From JANYLN01 sp041687575 (GTDB lineage Bacteria > Planctomycetota > Phycisphaerae > UBA1845 > JANYLN01), in the NCBI GenBank assembly GCA_041687575.1, contig JAWLBS010000133.1, positions 1 to 12,714 on the forward strand: a stretch of 12,714 nucleotides of DNA. The letters are read 5' to 3'. The notes beneath the pieces are model-generated. The model made no database searches, had not been told where the DNA came from, and was given only the letters and a program-made list of their open reading frames with translations. The position numbers were made by a program, and so were the translations under genes. Shown piece after piece: positions 5,877 through 12,569 of the stretch. Each line of letters opens with the position of its first letter. Positions within the stretch are counted from its first letter, which is position 1.

Positions 5877-6475
5877 TGAATCCGCTCTTTCGAAGGCACA
5901 AACCCAGTCCCATTGGTCCCCTTGCGCCCAGCGCCCCGGGCTATCGACGCTGCCATTCATACAGCGGACATCCACATCTCATGTATTATTTTATTCTGAT
6001 AGAATCCGGTGCCGCGAGCGCCATAATGAAACGCGTACTGATGGTTGAAACGAAGGCGGGCCAGCCGATTCAGGACCGGTAAAGCATCACACTCGGCGAC
6101 GTCCATTGCAGCACACAACCTCAGGGCCCAACAGCCGCCGCAGGCCCCTTAGCACCATGGCGAAGCAGGCGACAAATTCGTTCAAAACGCCCTGCCGGCC
6201 CTTAGAGTGCATTTTACACCGTTTTCCGCGGCACTGGAAGCCCATCGGCCGCATCATCCCGCGGGCATCCGTCCGTTCCCGTCCCCGGCCCCGCCAGCCT
6301 TCAGCCAAGATAATTGCCCCTGGGACGCAGAGGTCGTTTCAGGGCCTCCCGCAATTGACCGAAAAGCCCAGCGTGCCCGGCGGAGCCAGCGGATCTACGG
6401 GGAACTCGGATCCGCGGCCGCCGGCACGAGATAAGAACGGGGGCCTGGGGCGCTTCCAAAAAGGAGACACAGCCC
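5877..6475. other. Divergent intergenic region between the IclR-family gene and cheW
   Basis: 599 bp without a supportable gene; open frames here lack family features and ribosome sites. The left part has the AT-rich patch and palindrome (5980-6006), likely the control region of the regulator gene. The right part is the cheW leader, ending in AAGGAG (6461-6466) 9 nt before the ATG. I looked for sigma54, sigma28 and sigma70 elements for cheW and found none convincing. Confidence 0.6.
5993..6005. promoter_or_regulatory. Candidate palindromic operator upstream of the IclR-family gene
   Basis: Perfect inverted repeat ATTCT-GAT-AGAAT inside a strikingly AT-rich patch (about 5980-6006) in an otherwise GC-rich region, 117 bp upstream of the regulator's ATG. 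IclR proteins bind short AT-rich palindromes and often autoregulate, so this is a plausible site. Nearby AT-rich hexamers such as TAAAAT on the minus strand could be a -10, but no good -35 was found. Confidence 0.35.
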
Positions 6476-7000
6476 ATGAACGCAGCCGCAGAGGCAGGCA
6501 GCACGCTGGCCGGGGCACCACCGGCAGACCGCCCGAATCTGGGCGGCAAGTACCTTACCTTCCTCCTGCATCAGGAGGCGTACGGACTGGCCATCCTCAA
6601 GGTCCAGGAGATCATCGGCATCATGCCGGTGACCCAGGTCCCCCGGATGCCCGACTTCGTGCGGGGGGTGATCAATCTGCGGGGCCGGATCATCCCCGTG
6701 ATCGACCTGCGGGTCCAGTTCAACCTGGACGCCCAGGAGGATACGTCCAAAACGTGCATCATCGTCGTGGACATCTCGCGGGGCGATCAGCGCGTCACCA
6801 CCGGCGTGATCGTCGATGAGGTCGCCGAGGTCGTCGATCTCAAGAGCGAACAGATTGAACCGCCGCCGAGCTTCGGCACGGCCATCAGCACCGACTTCAT
6901 CCTCGGCATGGGCAAGATGGCGCAGAGGGTTGTGATGCTGCTCGACATCGACCGCATCCTGGCCGACAGGGAAATCGCGATGATCGAATTGACGCAGTAG
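6476..7000 (+). CDS. cheW: Chemotaxis coupling protein CheW
   Basis: Encodes 174 residues, a single CheW domain (about 23-172) after a short Ala-rich N-terminus. CheW is the cytoplasmic adaptor that links chemoreceptors to the histidine kinase CheA. Visible family features are KYLTFLLHQEAYGLAILKVQEI, then MPVTQVPRMPDFVRGVINLRGRIIPVIDLR (NLRG at 67-70), the GVIVDEVAEVVDL strand pair, and a C-terminal FILGMGKMAQRVVMLLDIDRIL. AAGGAG lies 9 nt before the ATG. A chemoreceptor gene follows after 70 bp on the same strand, so the two are likely cotranscribed. No cheA, cheY, cheR or cheB is in the window; the pair presumably feeds a chemosensory cluster elsewhere. Confidence 0.95.
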   Translation: MNAAAEAGSTLAGAPPADRPNLGGKYLTFLLHQEAYGLAILKVQEIIGIMPVTQVPRMPDFVRGVINLRGRIIPVIDLRVQFNLDAQEDTSKTCIIVVDISRGDQRVTTGVIVDEVAEVVDLKSEQIEPPPSFGTAISTDFILGMGKMAQRVVMLLDIDRILADREIAMIELTQ

Positions 7001-7070
7001 AGGTCTTGAGACAATCGGACACATTCCAGTACAAACCAACCATACGGTCGTGGGGACCTGAGGATCAACA

Positions 7071-9155
7071 ATGTTCAAAAACATGAAGCTGGCAACGAAG
7101 ATCGGCACGGGCTTCGCTTCCCTGATCGCAATCATGCTCCTGCTCGGCGGCGCAGCGGTCTGGAACATGCTCGCCGTCAAGAAGGATACCACCACCCTGG
7201 CCACGGAAACCGCCCCGGCCATTGCGACAGCCAGTAGCATCGAGCAAGGCCTGGCTGCCAGCATCCTGGGCATCCGCAGCTACGGCTACACCGGCGATGC
7301 CGCGCAGCTCCAGGCGGGCCGCACCGACCTGCAGGCGGTTAAGGACCATCTGAAAGAGGCCCTGACCCTGGCGGAAAAAAGCCCGACCCTCACCGGTCAA
7401 ATCGAACCGCTCAAGCAATCTGCCGCACAGGTGGCTGAATACGAACAAACCGTCAATGACACCGTCGCCCGCACCGAGGCCATGAACAACGACCTCGCGA
7501 ACGTCGACAAGGCTGTGGCGAGCTTTCACATGGAGCTGAGCAACTTCCTCACCTCTCTCCGCAAGCAGGCGGAGCAGGAGACGGATCTTGCTTTCGCAGC
7601 GTCGACAGACACGAACGCCAATTCCCGACAGAACGCCGCAAGCGACACGCTCAAGACCCGCATCGCCCAGATCTACCTGGTCAACGACGTGATCGACAGC
7701 CTTAACGAAATTCGCATCGCCAACTTCCGCGGCCAGGCCAACCGGGACATGAGCCTCCTGGACGAGGCCCGCAAACAGCTTGCAGTCATCGACACCAAGC
7801 TGGCGAATCTGCGGGAGGTTACCACCCTGGCCGAAAACCAGAGCCAGATCGACAACTGCGCAGCCGCAGCCAAGGCCTACAACGACGCCCTTGCCAGCTT
7901 CAAGGGCAACTGGCAAGCCAAGGACGCCCTCGACGCACAGCGCACCGCCTTGGCCAACAGCGTCAAGACCGTCGTCACCGCAGTCGCCCGGGACGGCATG
8001 AAGGATACCCTCGACATGTCCGACCAGGCGGCATCGTCACTGGCGACCGCGTCAAACATCGTCCTGGTCGGGCTGGCCGTCAGCGTCGTGGTCGGCATCG
8101 TCCTGGCCGTCTTCATTACCCGCAGCATCGTCAAGCCGATCAGCCGGGTGATCGAAGGTCTCAAACTCGGTGCCGAGCAGACCTCCAGCGCCTCCGGCCA
8201 GGTCGCCCAGAGCTCCCAGCAGATGGCGGAAGGTGCCTCCGAGCAGGCCTCCAGCCTCGAGGAGATCTCCAGCAGCCTCGAAGAGATGTCCAGCATGACC
8301 AAGCAAAATGCGGACAACTCCAGCCAGGCCGATCAGATGGCCGGCGACGCCGCCGCCGCTGCCGAAAAGGGCAATAAGGCGATGGCCCGCATGAGCGATG
8401 CGATCAACAAGATCAAGGACTCCAGCGACCAGACCGCCAAGATCATCAAGACCATCGACGAGATCGCCTTCCAGACCAACCTGCTGGCCCTGAACGCCGC
8501 GGTCGAGGCCGCCCGGGCGGGTGAGGCGGGCAAGGGCTTTGCGGTGGTCGCTGAAGAGGTCCGCAACCTCGCCCAGCGCTCGGCCGAGGCCGCCAAGAAC
8601 ACCTCCAACCTCATCGAGGAGAGCCAGACCAATGCCGAAAACGGCGTGCAGGTCTCCGGTGAGGTCGCCGAGATCCTCGGCCAGATCGTCACCGGCGTCC
8701 AGAAGGTCAACGGCCTGATCGGCGAGGTCTCCTCTGCCAGCAACGAGCAGGCCCAGGGCATCGAGCAGGTCAACACCGCCATCGCCCAGATGGACAAGGT
8801 CACCCAGTCCAACGCCGCCAACGCAGAAGAGTCGGCCTCGGCCAGCGAGGAGCTCAGCGCCCAGGCCAAGGAGCTCAACGAGATGGTCAACCAGCTGGTC
8901 GCCATCGTCGGCGGCTCGGCCGCCGCGGCTGCCGCGCAAGGCCAGTCGACGCGTCAGGCCAGCCACGCCCCGGCCTCGCACGCCGGTCATGCCAGCGCAA
9001 AGACCAAGACCACCGGCCTGGACCATATGCTGCACAAGACCTGGAACAGCAAGCCGGCCGGCAAGAGGCCGGTACCAGTGAACGAGAAGGTCGCCCACGG
9101 CAAGGCCAATGCCCACGCGATCCCGCTGAGCGACAACGAGCTGTCAGAGTTCTAG
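7071..9155 (+). CDS. Methyl-accepting chemotaxis protein (transmembrane chemoreceptor)
   Basis: Encodes 694 residues. Order: a first membrane helix (about 11-34), a periplasmic all-helical sensor region (about 35-328), a second membrane helix (330-350), then the cytoplasmic signalling coiled coil with the conserved hairpin tip (464-509) that contacts CheA and CheW, containing EIAFQTNLLALNAAVEAARAG and GKGFAVVAEEVRNLAQRS. The sensor region of nearly 300 residues is longer than a simple four-helix bundle (about 160) and resembles the length of helical bimodular sensors; that subtype is inference. A full HAMP domain is not apparent: RSIVKPISRVIEGLKLGAEQ runs almost directly into the EGASEQASSLEE repeats. 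The low-complexity tail ends in DNELSEF; no NWETF-type CheR tether is seen. GAGG (7060-7063) precedes the ATG by 7 nt. Confidence 0.95.
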   Translation: MFKNMKLATKIGTGFASLIAIMLLLGGAAVWNMLAVKKDTTTLATETAPAIATASSIEQGLAASILGIRSYGYTGDAAQLQAGRTDLQAVKDHLKEALTLAEKSPTLTGQIEPLKQSAAQVAEYEQTVNDTVARTEAMNNDLANVDKAVASFHMELSNFLTSLRKQAEQETDLAFAASTDTNANSRQNAASDTLKTRIAQIYLVNDVIDSLNEIRIANFRGQANRDMSLLDEARKQLAVIDTKLANLREVTTLAENQSQIDNCAAAAKAYNDALASFKGNWQAKDALDAQRTALANSVKTVVTAVARDGMKDTLDMSDQAASSLATASNIVLVGLAVSVVVGIVLAVFITRSIVKPISRVIEGLKLGAEQTSSASGQVAQSSQQMAEGASEQASSLEEISSSLEEMSSMTKQNADNSSQADQMAGDAAAAAEKGNKAMARMSDAINKIKDSSDQTAKIIKTIDEIAFQTNLLALNAAVEAARAGEAGKGFAVVAEEVRNLAQRSAEAAKNTSNLIEESQTNAENGVQVSGEVAEILGQIVTGVQKVNGLIGEVSSASNEQAQGIEQVNTAIAQMDKVTQSNAANAEESASASEELSAQAKELNEMVNQLVAIVGGSAAAAAAQGQSTRQASHAPASHAGHASAKTKTTGLDHMLHKTWNSKPAGKRPVPVNEKVAHGKANAHAIPLSDNELSEF

Positions 9156-9184
9156 GCGAACTCGAAGGTCGGCCGAAAGAACAA

Positions 9185-9214
9185 GGGGCGAGGCCTTCGG
9201 GCCTCGCCCCTTTT
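9185..9214 (+). terminator. Strong intrinsic terminator after the chemoreceptor gene
   Basis: A perfect 11-bp GC-rich stem (9185-9195 with 9200-9210) closed by a C(UUCG)G tetraloop, an especially stable loop, followed by TTTTC. It begins 30 bp after the stop codon and ends the cheW-receptor transcript. A second perfect 7-bp hairpin with a TCC loop (9224-9240), without a T-run, follows. Confidence 0.93.
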
Positions 9215-9372
9215 CTCATTGCGCCGGCCATCCTGGCCGGGGGCTGCCGCCCTGCGACGCGCCAAGGCAGTCGTCTTTTGACGAAGCCGGGGGCAGGGCC
9301 GTGCCCATCGAACGTGGACGAACTGTTGAGACTTGCGCAGCGAAAGAGTTGCAGCAAGTGCGGCCTTCCGAA

Positions 9373-9424
9373 GCCCCGACAGGGGCGGGATACTAACCAG
9401 CCCGGCGCCGCCCTGGGTAAGCGG
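9373..9424 (+). repeat. Probable dispersed-repeat fragment with a GCCCC/GGGGC hairpin
   Basis: GCCCC (9373-9377) and GGGGC (9382-9386) pair around GACA, followed by GGATACTAACCAGCCCG and a GGGTAAGCGGG tail. The order of words resembles planctomycete dispersed repeats I remember (ATACTAACCCGAAGCG... type), but there is only this one copy in the window, so the assignment is weak. Confidence 0.35.
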
Positions 9425-9460
9425 GCAATCAGAGACCGTCCCCCTGCATCCGGGCCTCTA

Positions 9461-9487
9461 TTGCCCGGCCGCAAGGTCACCTATAAT
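9461..9487 (+). promoter_or_regulatory. Promoter-like sequence for the oxidoreductase gene
   Basis: A perfect TATAAT (9482-9487) stands out in GC-rich DNA, 38 nt before the ATG. The best -35 is TTGCCC (9461-9466), 4 of 6 matches, with a 15-bp spacer that is shorter than ideal. Transcription would start near 9494, giving a leader of about 32 nt. GGGAG (9515-9519) is the ribosome site. Confidence 0.5.
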
Positions 9488-9525
9488 CAACCGGCGACAT
9501 TTGCCCAAAACCAAGGGAGCCATAC

Positions 9526-11115
9526 ATGCACGAATCAAGGACCGATATCCTCGTCGTCGGCGGAGGCACGGGCGGCTGCGCAGCCGCCATGGCCGCCACA
9601 TCGCTCGGCTATCGCGTGATCCTCACCGAGGAGACCGACTGGCTCGGCGGGCAGCTCACCAGCCAGGTCGTCCCCCCCGACGAGCACCCGTGGATCGAAT
9701 CGCACGGCTGCACGCGGCGATACCGCGAGTGGCGCGACGGTGTGCGACAGTACTACCGCGACCACTACCCGCTGACGCCCGAGGCCAGGGCGAACCGGCA
9801 CCTGAACCCCGGCGCGGGCCGCGTCTCGCGACTCTGCTGTGAGCCCCGTGTCGCCCTGGCAGTCATCGAGCAGATGCTGGCCTGGCCCCGGACCGCCGGG
9901 CGGCTCCGCGTGATGCTCCGCCACAAGCCCGTTGCCGCCGACGTCAAGGGCGACCGTGTGACCGCGGTGACGCTGAAGGACCTGGAGACAGGCGAGGCGG
10001 TCACGATCTCGGCCGACTACGTCCTGGACGCGACCGAACTGGGCGACCTGCTGCCGCTGGCGAGGGTCGAGTACGTCACCGGCGCCGAATCGCAGAGCGA
10101 GACCGGCGAGCCGCACGCGGTGGCCGGGCCGGCCGAGCCGGAGAACGTCCAGTCGCTGACCTGGTGCTTTCCGCTGGCGTACGACCCCGACAATGAGCAC
10201 GTGATCGACAAGCCCGCCCAGTACGACCGGTGGCGAAACTACGTCCCGCCGCTGACGCCCCCGTGGCCCGGACCGCTTTTCAGCTGGGTCAACACCCACC
10301 CGGTCACGCTCGAGCCGTTCCCGCGGGTGCTCATGCCGCACGAGGAGCAGCATCGCGGCCAGTCGCTGTGGATGTACCGGCGGATCGTCACGAAGGACCA
10401 CTACCCGGCCGGGGCGATGCCGCACGAGGTGACGCTGGTCAACTGGCCGGAGAACGACTACTGGGAGGGCAACCTCATCGACAAACCGGAGGCCGAGGTC
10501 GCCCGCTACCTCGAAGAGGCCCGGCAGCTGTCGCTGAGCCTGGTCTACTGGCTGCAGACCGAGGCACCCCGCTCAGACGGCGGGCAGGGCTATCCGGGGC
10601 TCTACCTCCGCCCCGACATGACCGGCACGGCCGACGGGCTCGCCAAGTACCCCTACATCCGCGAGTCGCGCCGCATCCGGGCCATGTTTACCGTAACCGA
10701 AAACCACGTCGGGGCCGAGGTCCGCGGGGGGCGCAAGGCAGAGGCCTTCGGCGACAGCGTCGGCGTCGGCTGCTACCGGATCGACCTGCACCCCAGCACC
10801 AGCAAGGTCAACTACATCGACATCTCGTCGCTGCCGTTCCAGGTCCCGCTGGGGGCGCTGATCCCGGTCCGCGTTGAGAACCTTTTGCCGGCGTGCAAGA
10901 ACCTGGGCGTGACCCACATCACCAACGGCTGCTACCGCCTGCACCCGGTGGAGTGGAACATCGGCGAGGCGGCCGGCCTGCTGGCGGGCTATTGCCTGAA
11001 GCACGGCCTCAAGCCCCGCGCGGTGCGCGAAGACGCCGATCGGCTGGCAGAGTTCCAGTCCCTGCTGACCGCCCAGGGGCTGGAGCTCGCCTGGCCCGAG
11101 ACGCGGGCGGTATAG
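9526..11115 (+). CDS. FAD-dependent oxidoreductase (FAD_oxidored-like family)
   Basis: Encodes 529 residues. The N-terminal Rossmann fold for FAD is plain: TDILVVGGGTGGCAAAMAA with GxGxxG at 12-17, then Glu35 after VILTE, the usual ribose-binding acid, and DWLGGQLTSQ. A second FAD-contacting stretch is ADYVLDATELGDLLPLA (about 163-179). The C-terminal block matches the FAD_oxidored pattern: IRESRRIRAMFTVTENHV, PLGALIPVRVENLLPACKNLGVTHITNGCYRLHPVEW, NIGEAAGLLAGYC. No signal peptide, so probably cytoplasmic. Members of this family are common in planctomycetes and often have unknown substrates; I do not assign one. GGGAG lies 6 nt before the ATG. It stands alone, with a terminator upstream and repeats downstream. 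Fold is secure; reaction is unknown. Confidence 0.9.
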   Translation: MHESRTDILVVGGGTGGCAAAMAATSLGYRVILTEETDWLGGQLTSQVVPPDEHPWIESHGCTRRYREWRDGVRQYYRDHYPLTPEARANRHLNPGAGRVSRLCCEPRVALAVIEQMLAWPRTAGRLRVMLRHKPVAADVKGDRVTAVTLKDLETGEAVTISADYVLDATELGDLLPLARVEYVTGAESQSETGEPHAVAGPAEPENVQSLTWCFPLAYDPDNEHVIDKPAQYDRWRNYVPPLTPPWPGPLFSWVNTHPVTLEPFPRVLMPHEEQHRGQSLWMYRRIVTKDHYPAGAMPHEVTLVNWPENDYWEGNLIDKPEAEVARYLEEARQLSLSLVYWLQTEAPRSDGGQGYPGLYLRPDMTGTADGLAKYPYIRESRRIRAMFTVTENHVGAEVRGGRKAEAFGDSVGVGCYRIDLHPSTSKVNYIDISSLPFQVPLGALIPVRVENLLPACKNLGVTHITNGCYRLHPVEWNIGEAAGLLAGYCLKHGLKPRAVREDADRLAEFQSLLTAQGLELAWPETRAV

Positions 11116-11161
11116 CAGGAGCGGGGTTCGGGTGTCGAATTCGGGTTACCACGGTCCTGTG

Positions 11162-11191
11162 CCAACGAGCCGCGACCGTGAGGGAGCGGTA
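11162..11191 (+). repeat. 30-bp repeat, third exact copy
   Basis: Identical to 4871-4900 and 4909-4938, same orientation. As at 4851-4860, a CCGGGTGCCA word is close by (here 11196-11205), so the two repeat modules keep company at both places, though in opposite order. Confidence 0.9.
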
Positions 11192-11195
11192 GACG

Positions 11196-11257
11196 CCGGG
11201 TGCCATGGCAGGGGCTGTTTGCGGCCATGGAATTCTGCGGATGCGCAGCGTGTTCAT
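11196..11257. repeat. Palindromic dispersed repeat, copy B
   Basis: Relative of 3290-3351, in the same orientation. Arms CCATGGC (11203-11209) and GCCATGG (11224-11230) form a 7-bp stem; the copy at 3290 has a 10-bp stem. The right flank GGAATTC and CGGATG.GCAGCG are also shared, so the repeat extends beyond the hairpin. Confidence 0.8.
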
Positions 11258-11271
11258 TCCGTAACCACCAC

Positions 11272-11489
11272 CCAACGCTGTCATTCTGATCGCATGTAGG
11301 GCGGGCTGCGCCCGCCAACGCTGTCATTCCGAACGCAGCGAGGAATCTCTACTGGATAGCGTGTCCATGGTCTGGCGCCCCGCGAGGTCGAGATCCTTCA
11401 CTTCGTTCAGGATGACAATTGGGAGCGTACAGAACGCGAGCGGAGAGCGCTTCGCTTGGCAGCGATCCTTCGCGTGGCTCAGGATGACA
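11272..11489. repeat. Cluster of TGTCATCCTGA-type dispersed repeats
   Basis: Units of 27-28 bp: 11322-11349 on the plus strand (TGTCATTCCGAACGCAGCGA...), and 11390-11417 and 11463-11489 on the minus strand (TGTCATCCTGA...GGATC). Broken units lie at 11279-11294 and near 11516-11529. Translated, they give CHPERSEGS-like strings, known as spurious proteins in many genomes. Units in opposite orientation can pair into long hairpins. Confidence 0.85.
11295..11318 (+). repeat. 24-bp fragment of the 110-bp repeat
   Basis: Exactly matches 1091-1114, including the GGCGGGC/GCCCGCC hairpin, but none of the rest of the 110-bp element follows. It lies between two direct copies of CCAACGCTGTCATTC (11272-11286 and 11315-11329). 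Confidence 0.8.
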
Positions 11490-11539
11490 GCGTCTGGCCG
11501 GGCGCTGCCCGCCCTCGCGGGATGACAACCTGTGCCGTC

Positions 11540-12394
11540 CTACGGGGCCTGTCCGGCCACCACGTTCTGCCGGAGCCACTCCTGGACGGCCGCCGTGTAC
11601 ACCTCCGGCTCTTCAAAGAACATCTTGCCGTGCTTGTGGCGCATCTGCCAGAAGGTCCGGGAGCCGGCTGCGGCGTCGAAGACCTGCTCGCCGCCGGGAT
11701 ATGGGGTGACCTCGTCGTCCACCGAGTGCATGATCAGCGTCGGCGCGTCGACCGCGGCCATGCTCTCGATGATGTCGTACTCCTCGGGCATCACCGTGGC
11801 CGCGAACCAGTCGCCGACGTTCATCGCGATCGGTATTGCCAGATTGTTGTCCTCAAGCCAGAGCCCCGCCTCGGACGCCAGGATCAGCGAGGCCTCCAGG
11901 ATCAGTGCCGCCGGCCGGTGCGTCGCCGCCGCCCGCGCCGCCAGCGGCGAGCCGAGGCTCACGCCGTACAGCACTACGGTGTCGAACTGGGCGAAGGCGT
12001 AATCCGCCACCGCCATGACATCGTCGGCCGCGTGCTGGAGCGTCGGCTCGCCGGGGCTGTTGCCGTAGCCCTCGTAGTCCATCAGCAGCACGTCGTAGCC
12101 GGCCCCGACGAACACCGGCAACGCCGCGACGTACATCGACTTGTTACCGGTCGAGCCCGGCACGACCACCACGATCCCGGCCGGCGGTGCGGGGGCCTTC
12201 ACGTGCCAGACCGTCACGCTCCGATCGGCGGCGACCGGGACGCTGAGCTCCTCGTACTCATAGCCGGCGTCGGCCGGTGTGGTCGTGATCGTCGGGTTCG
12301 GCCGCAGGATCATCTCGTCGAGGGTGGGGATGACCCCGCACCCGGCCAGCAGCGGCAACACGGCGATTGCGACAAGTATTTTTCTGTAATGCAT
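11540..12394 (-). CDS. Alpha/beta-hydrolase lipoprotein
   Basis: Encodes 284 residues. A short lipoprotein signal ends in LLAGC with Cys19, so the enzyme is probably membrane-anchored outside the cytoplasm. The alpha/beta-hydrolase fold is clear: VVVVPGSTGNKSMYVAALPV (76-95, oxyanion-hole region), GYDVLLMDYEGYGNSPG (99-115), nucleophile elbow G-V-S-L-G at 144-148 with Ser146, the acid motif HSVDDEVTP (likely Asp227) and HKHGKMF (likely His255). The layout resembles ABHD17/BEM46-like serine hydrolases; esterase or peptidase activity is possible and the substrate is unknown. AGGA of a GAGGAAGG site (12401-12404) lies 6 nt before the ATG. It faces the oxidoreductase across a repeat-rich gap, and an unrecognised gene lies 175 bp upstream on the same strand. 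Confidence 0.88.
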   Translation of the reverse strand: MHYRKILVAIAVLPLLAGCGVIPTLDEMILRPNPTITTTPADAGYEYEELSVPVAADRSVTVWHVKAPAPPAGIVVVVPGSTGNKSMYVAALPVFVGAGYDVLLMDYEGYGNSPGEPTLQHAADDVMAVADYAFAQFDTVVLYGVSLGSPLAARAAATHRPAALILEASLILASEAGLWLEDNNLAIPIAMNVGDWFAATVMPEEYDIIESMAAVDAPTLIMHSVDDEVTPYPGGEQVFDAAAGSRTFWQMRHKHGKMFFEEPEVYTAAVQEWLRQNVVAGQAP

Positions 12395-12423
12395 CGACCT
12401 TCCTCGCCTGCCTGCAAATTCTA

Positions 12424-12440
12424 CCGGGGTCTGTCCCCGG
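12424..12440. repeat. CCGGGG-TCTGT-CCCCGG hairpin
   Basis: Perfect 6-bp arms around 5 nt, 30 bp upstream of the hydrolase ATG. Related to the GGGGTC-N-GACCCC palindromes at 4966 and 5048. It may lie in the hydrolase leader, but these are common dispersed words. Confidence 0.5.
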
Positions 12441-12543
12441 GAAATACGCGCCGTCCCGGGTGGCGGACCCGAATCCTTCGCGGCATCCTTTCGAATGGTC
12501 GTCGCACGCCCGAACCATGTACTGCGTCGGTACGCAAGGCCCT

Positions 12544-12565
12544 GGTGAGCAATAGCCCACCCTAC
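12544..12565 (-). repeat. GTAGGGTGGGC-type hairpin repeat
   Basis: On the minus strand GTAGGGTGGGC, TATT, GCTCACC: arms pair with one mismatch. It is a diverged relative of the GTAGGGCGGGC repeats at 1092, 3573, 3643 and 11296. It starts 4 bp after the stop codon of the partial gene at the right edge, echoing the repeat at the dctP stop. Confidence 0.6.
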
Positions 12566-12569
12566 ATGC

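Larger units (their letters stand above)
9156..9525. other. Intergenic region between the chemoreceptor and oxidoreductase genes
   Basis: 370 bp. After the terminator (9185-9214) and a second hairpin (9224-9240), there is an ACTTGC/GCAAGT inverted pair (9331-9336, 9354-9359), a repeat-like stretch (9373-9424), and then the promoter and ribosome site of the oxidoreductase gene. Open frames on both strands here look non-coding. Confidence 0.65.
11116..11539. other. Repeat-dense gap between two converging genes
   Basis: 424 bp between the oxidoreductase and the hydrolase, which face each other. It is largely made of dispersed repeats: a 30-bp repeat (11162-11191), the palindromic element (11196-11257), a 24-bp fragment of the 110-bp repeat (11295-11318), and several TGTCATTCC/TGTCATCCTGA units (11272-11489). 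No gene is supported; open frames translate to repeat strings such as CHPERSEGS. No clear intrinsic terminator for either gene. Confidence 0.8.

Noticed and set aside
6309..6360. GATAAT (6309-6314) and TTGACC (6355-6360) as cheW promoter elements
   Set aside because: Neither has a partner hexamer at an acceptable distance.
9278..9619. Small protein with a CSKCGLPK zinc-ribbon-like string upstream of the oxidoreductase
   Set aside because: The frame runs into the oxidoreductase gene, lacks a ribosome site and overlaps its promoter and repeat-like sequence; two cysteines alone do not support a zinc ribbon.
11349..11579. Small minus-strand protein containing CHPEPREGS and CHPERSEGS
   Set aside because: These strings are the hallmark of translated dispersed repeats, not a conserved protein.
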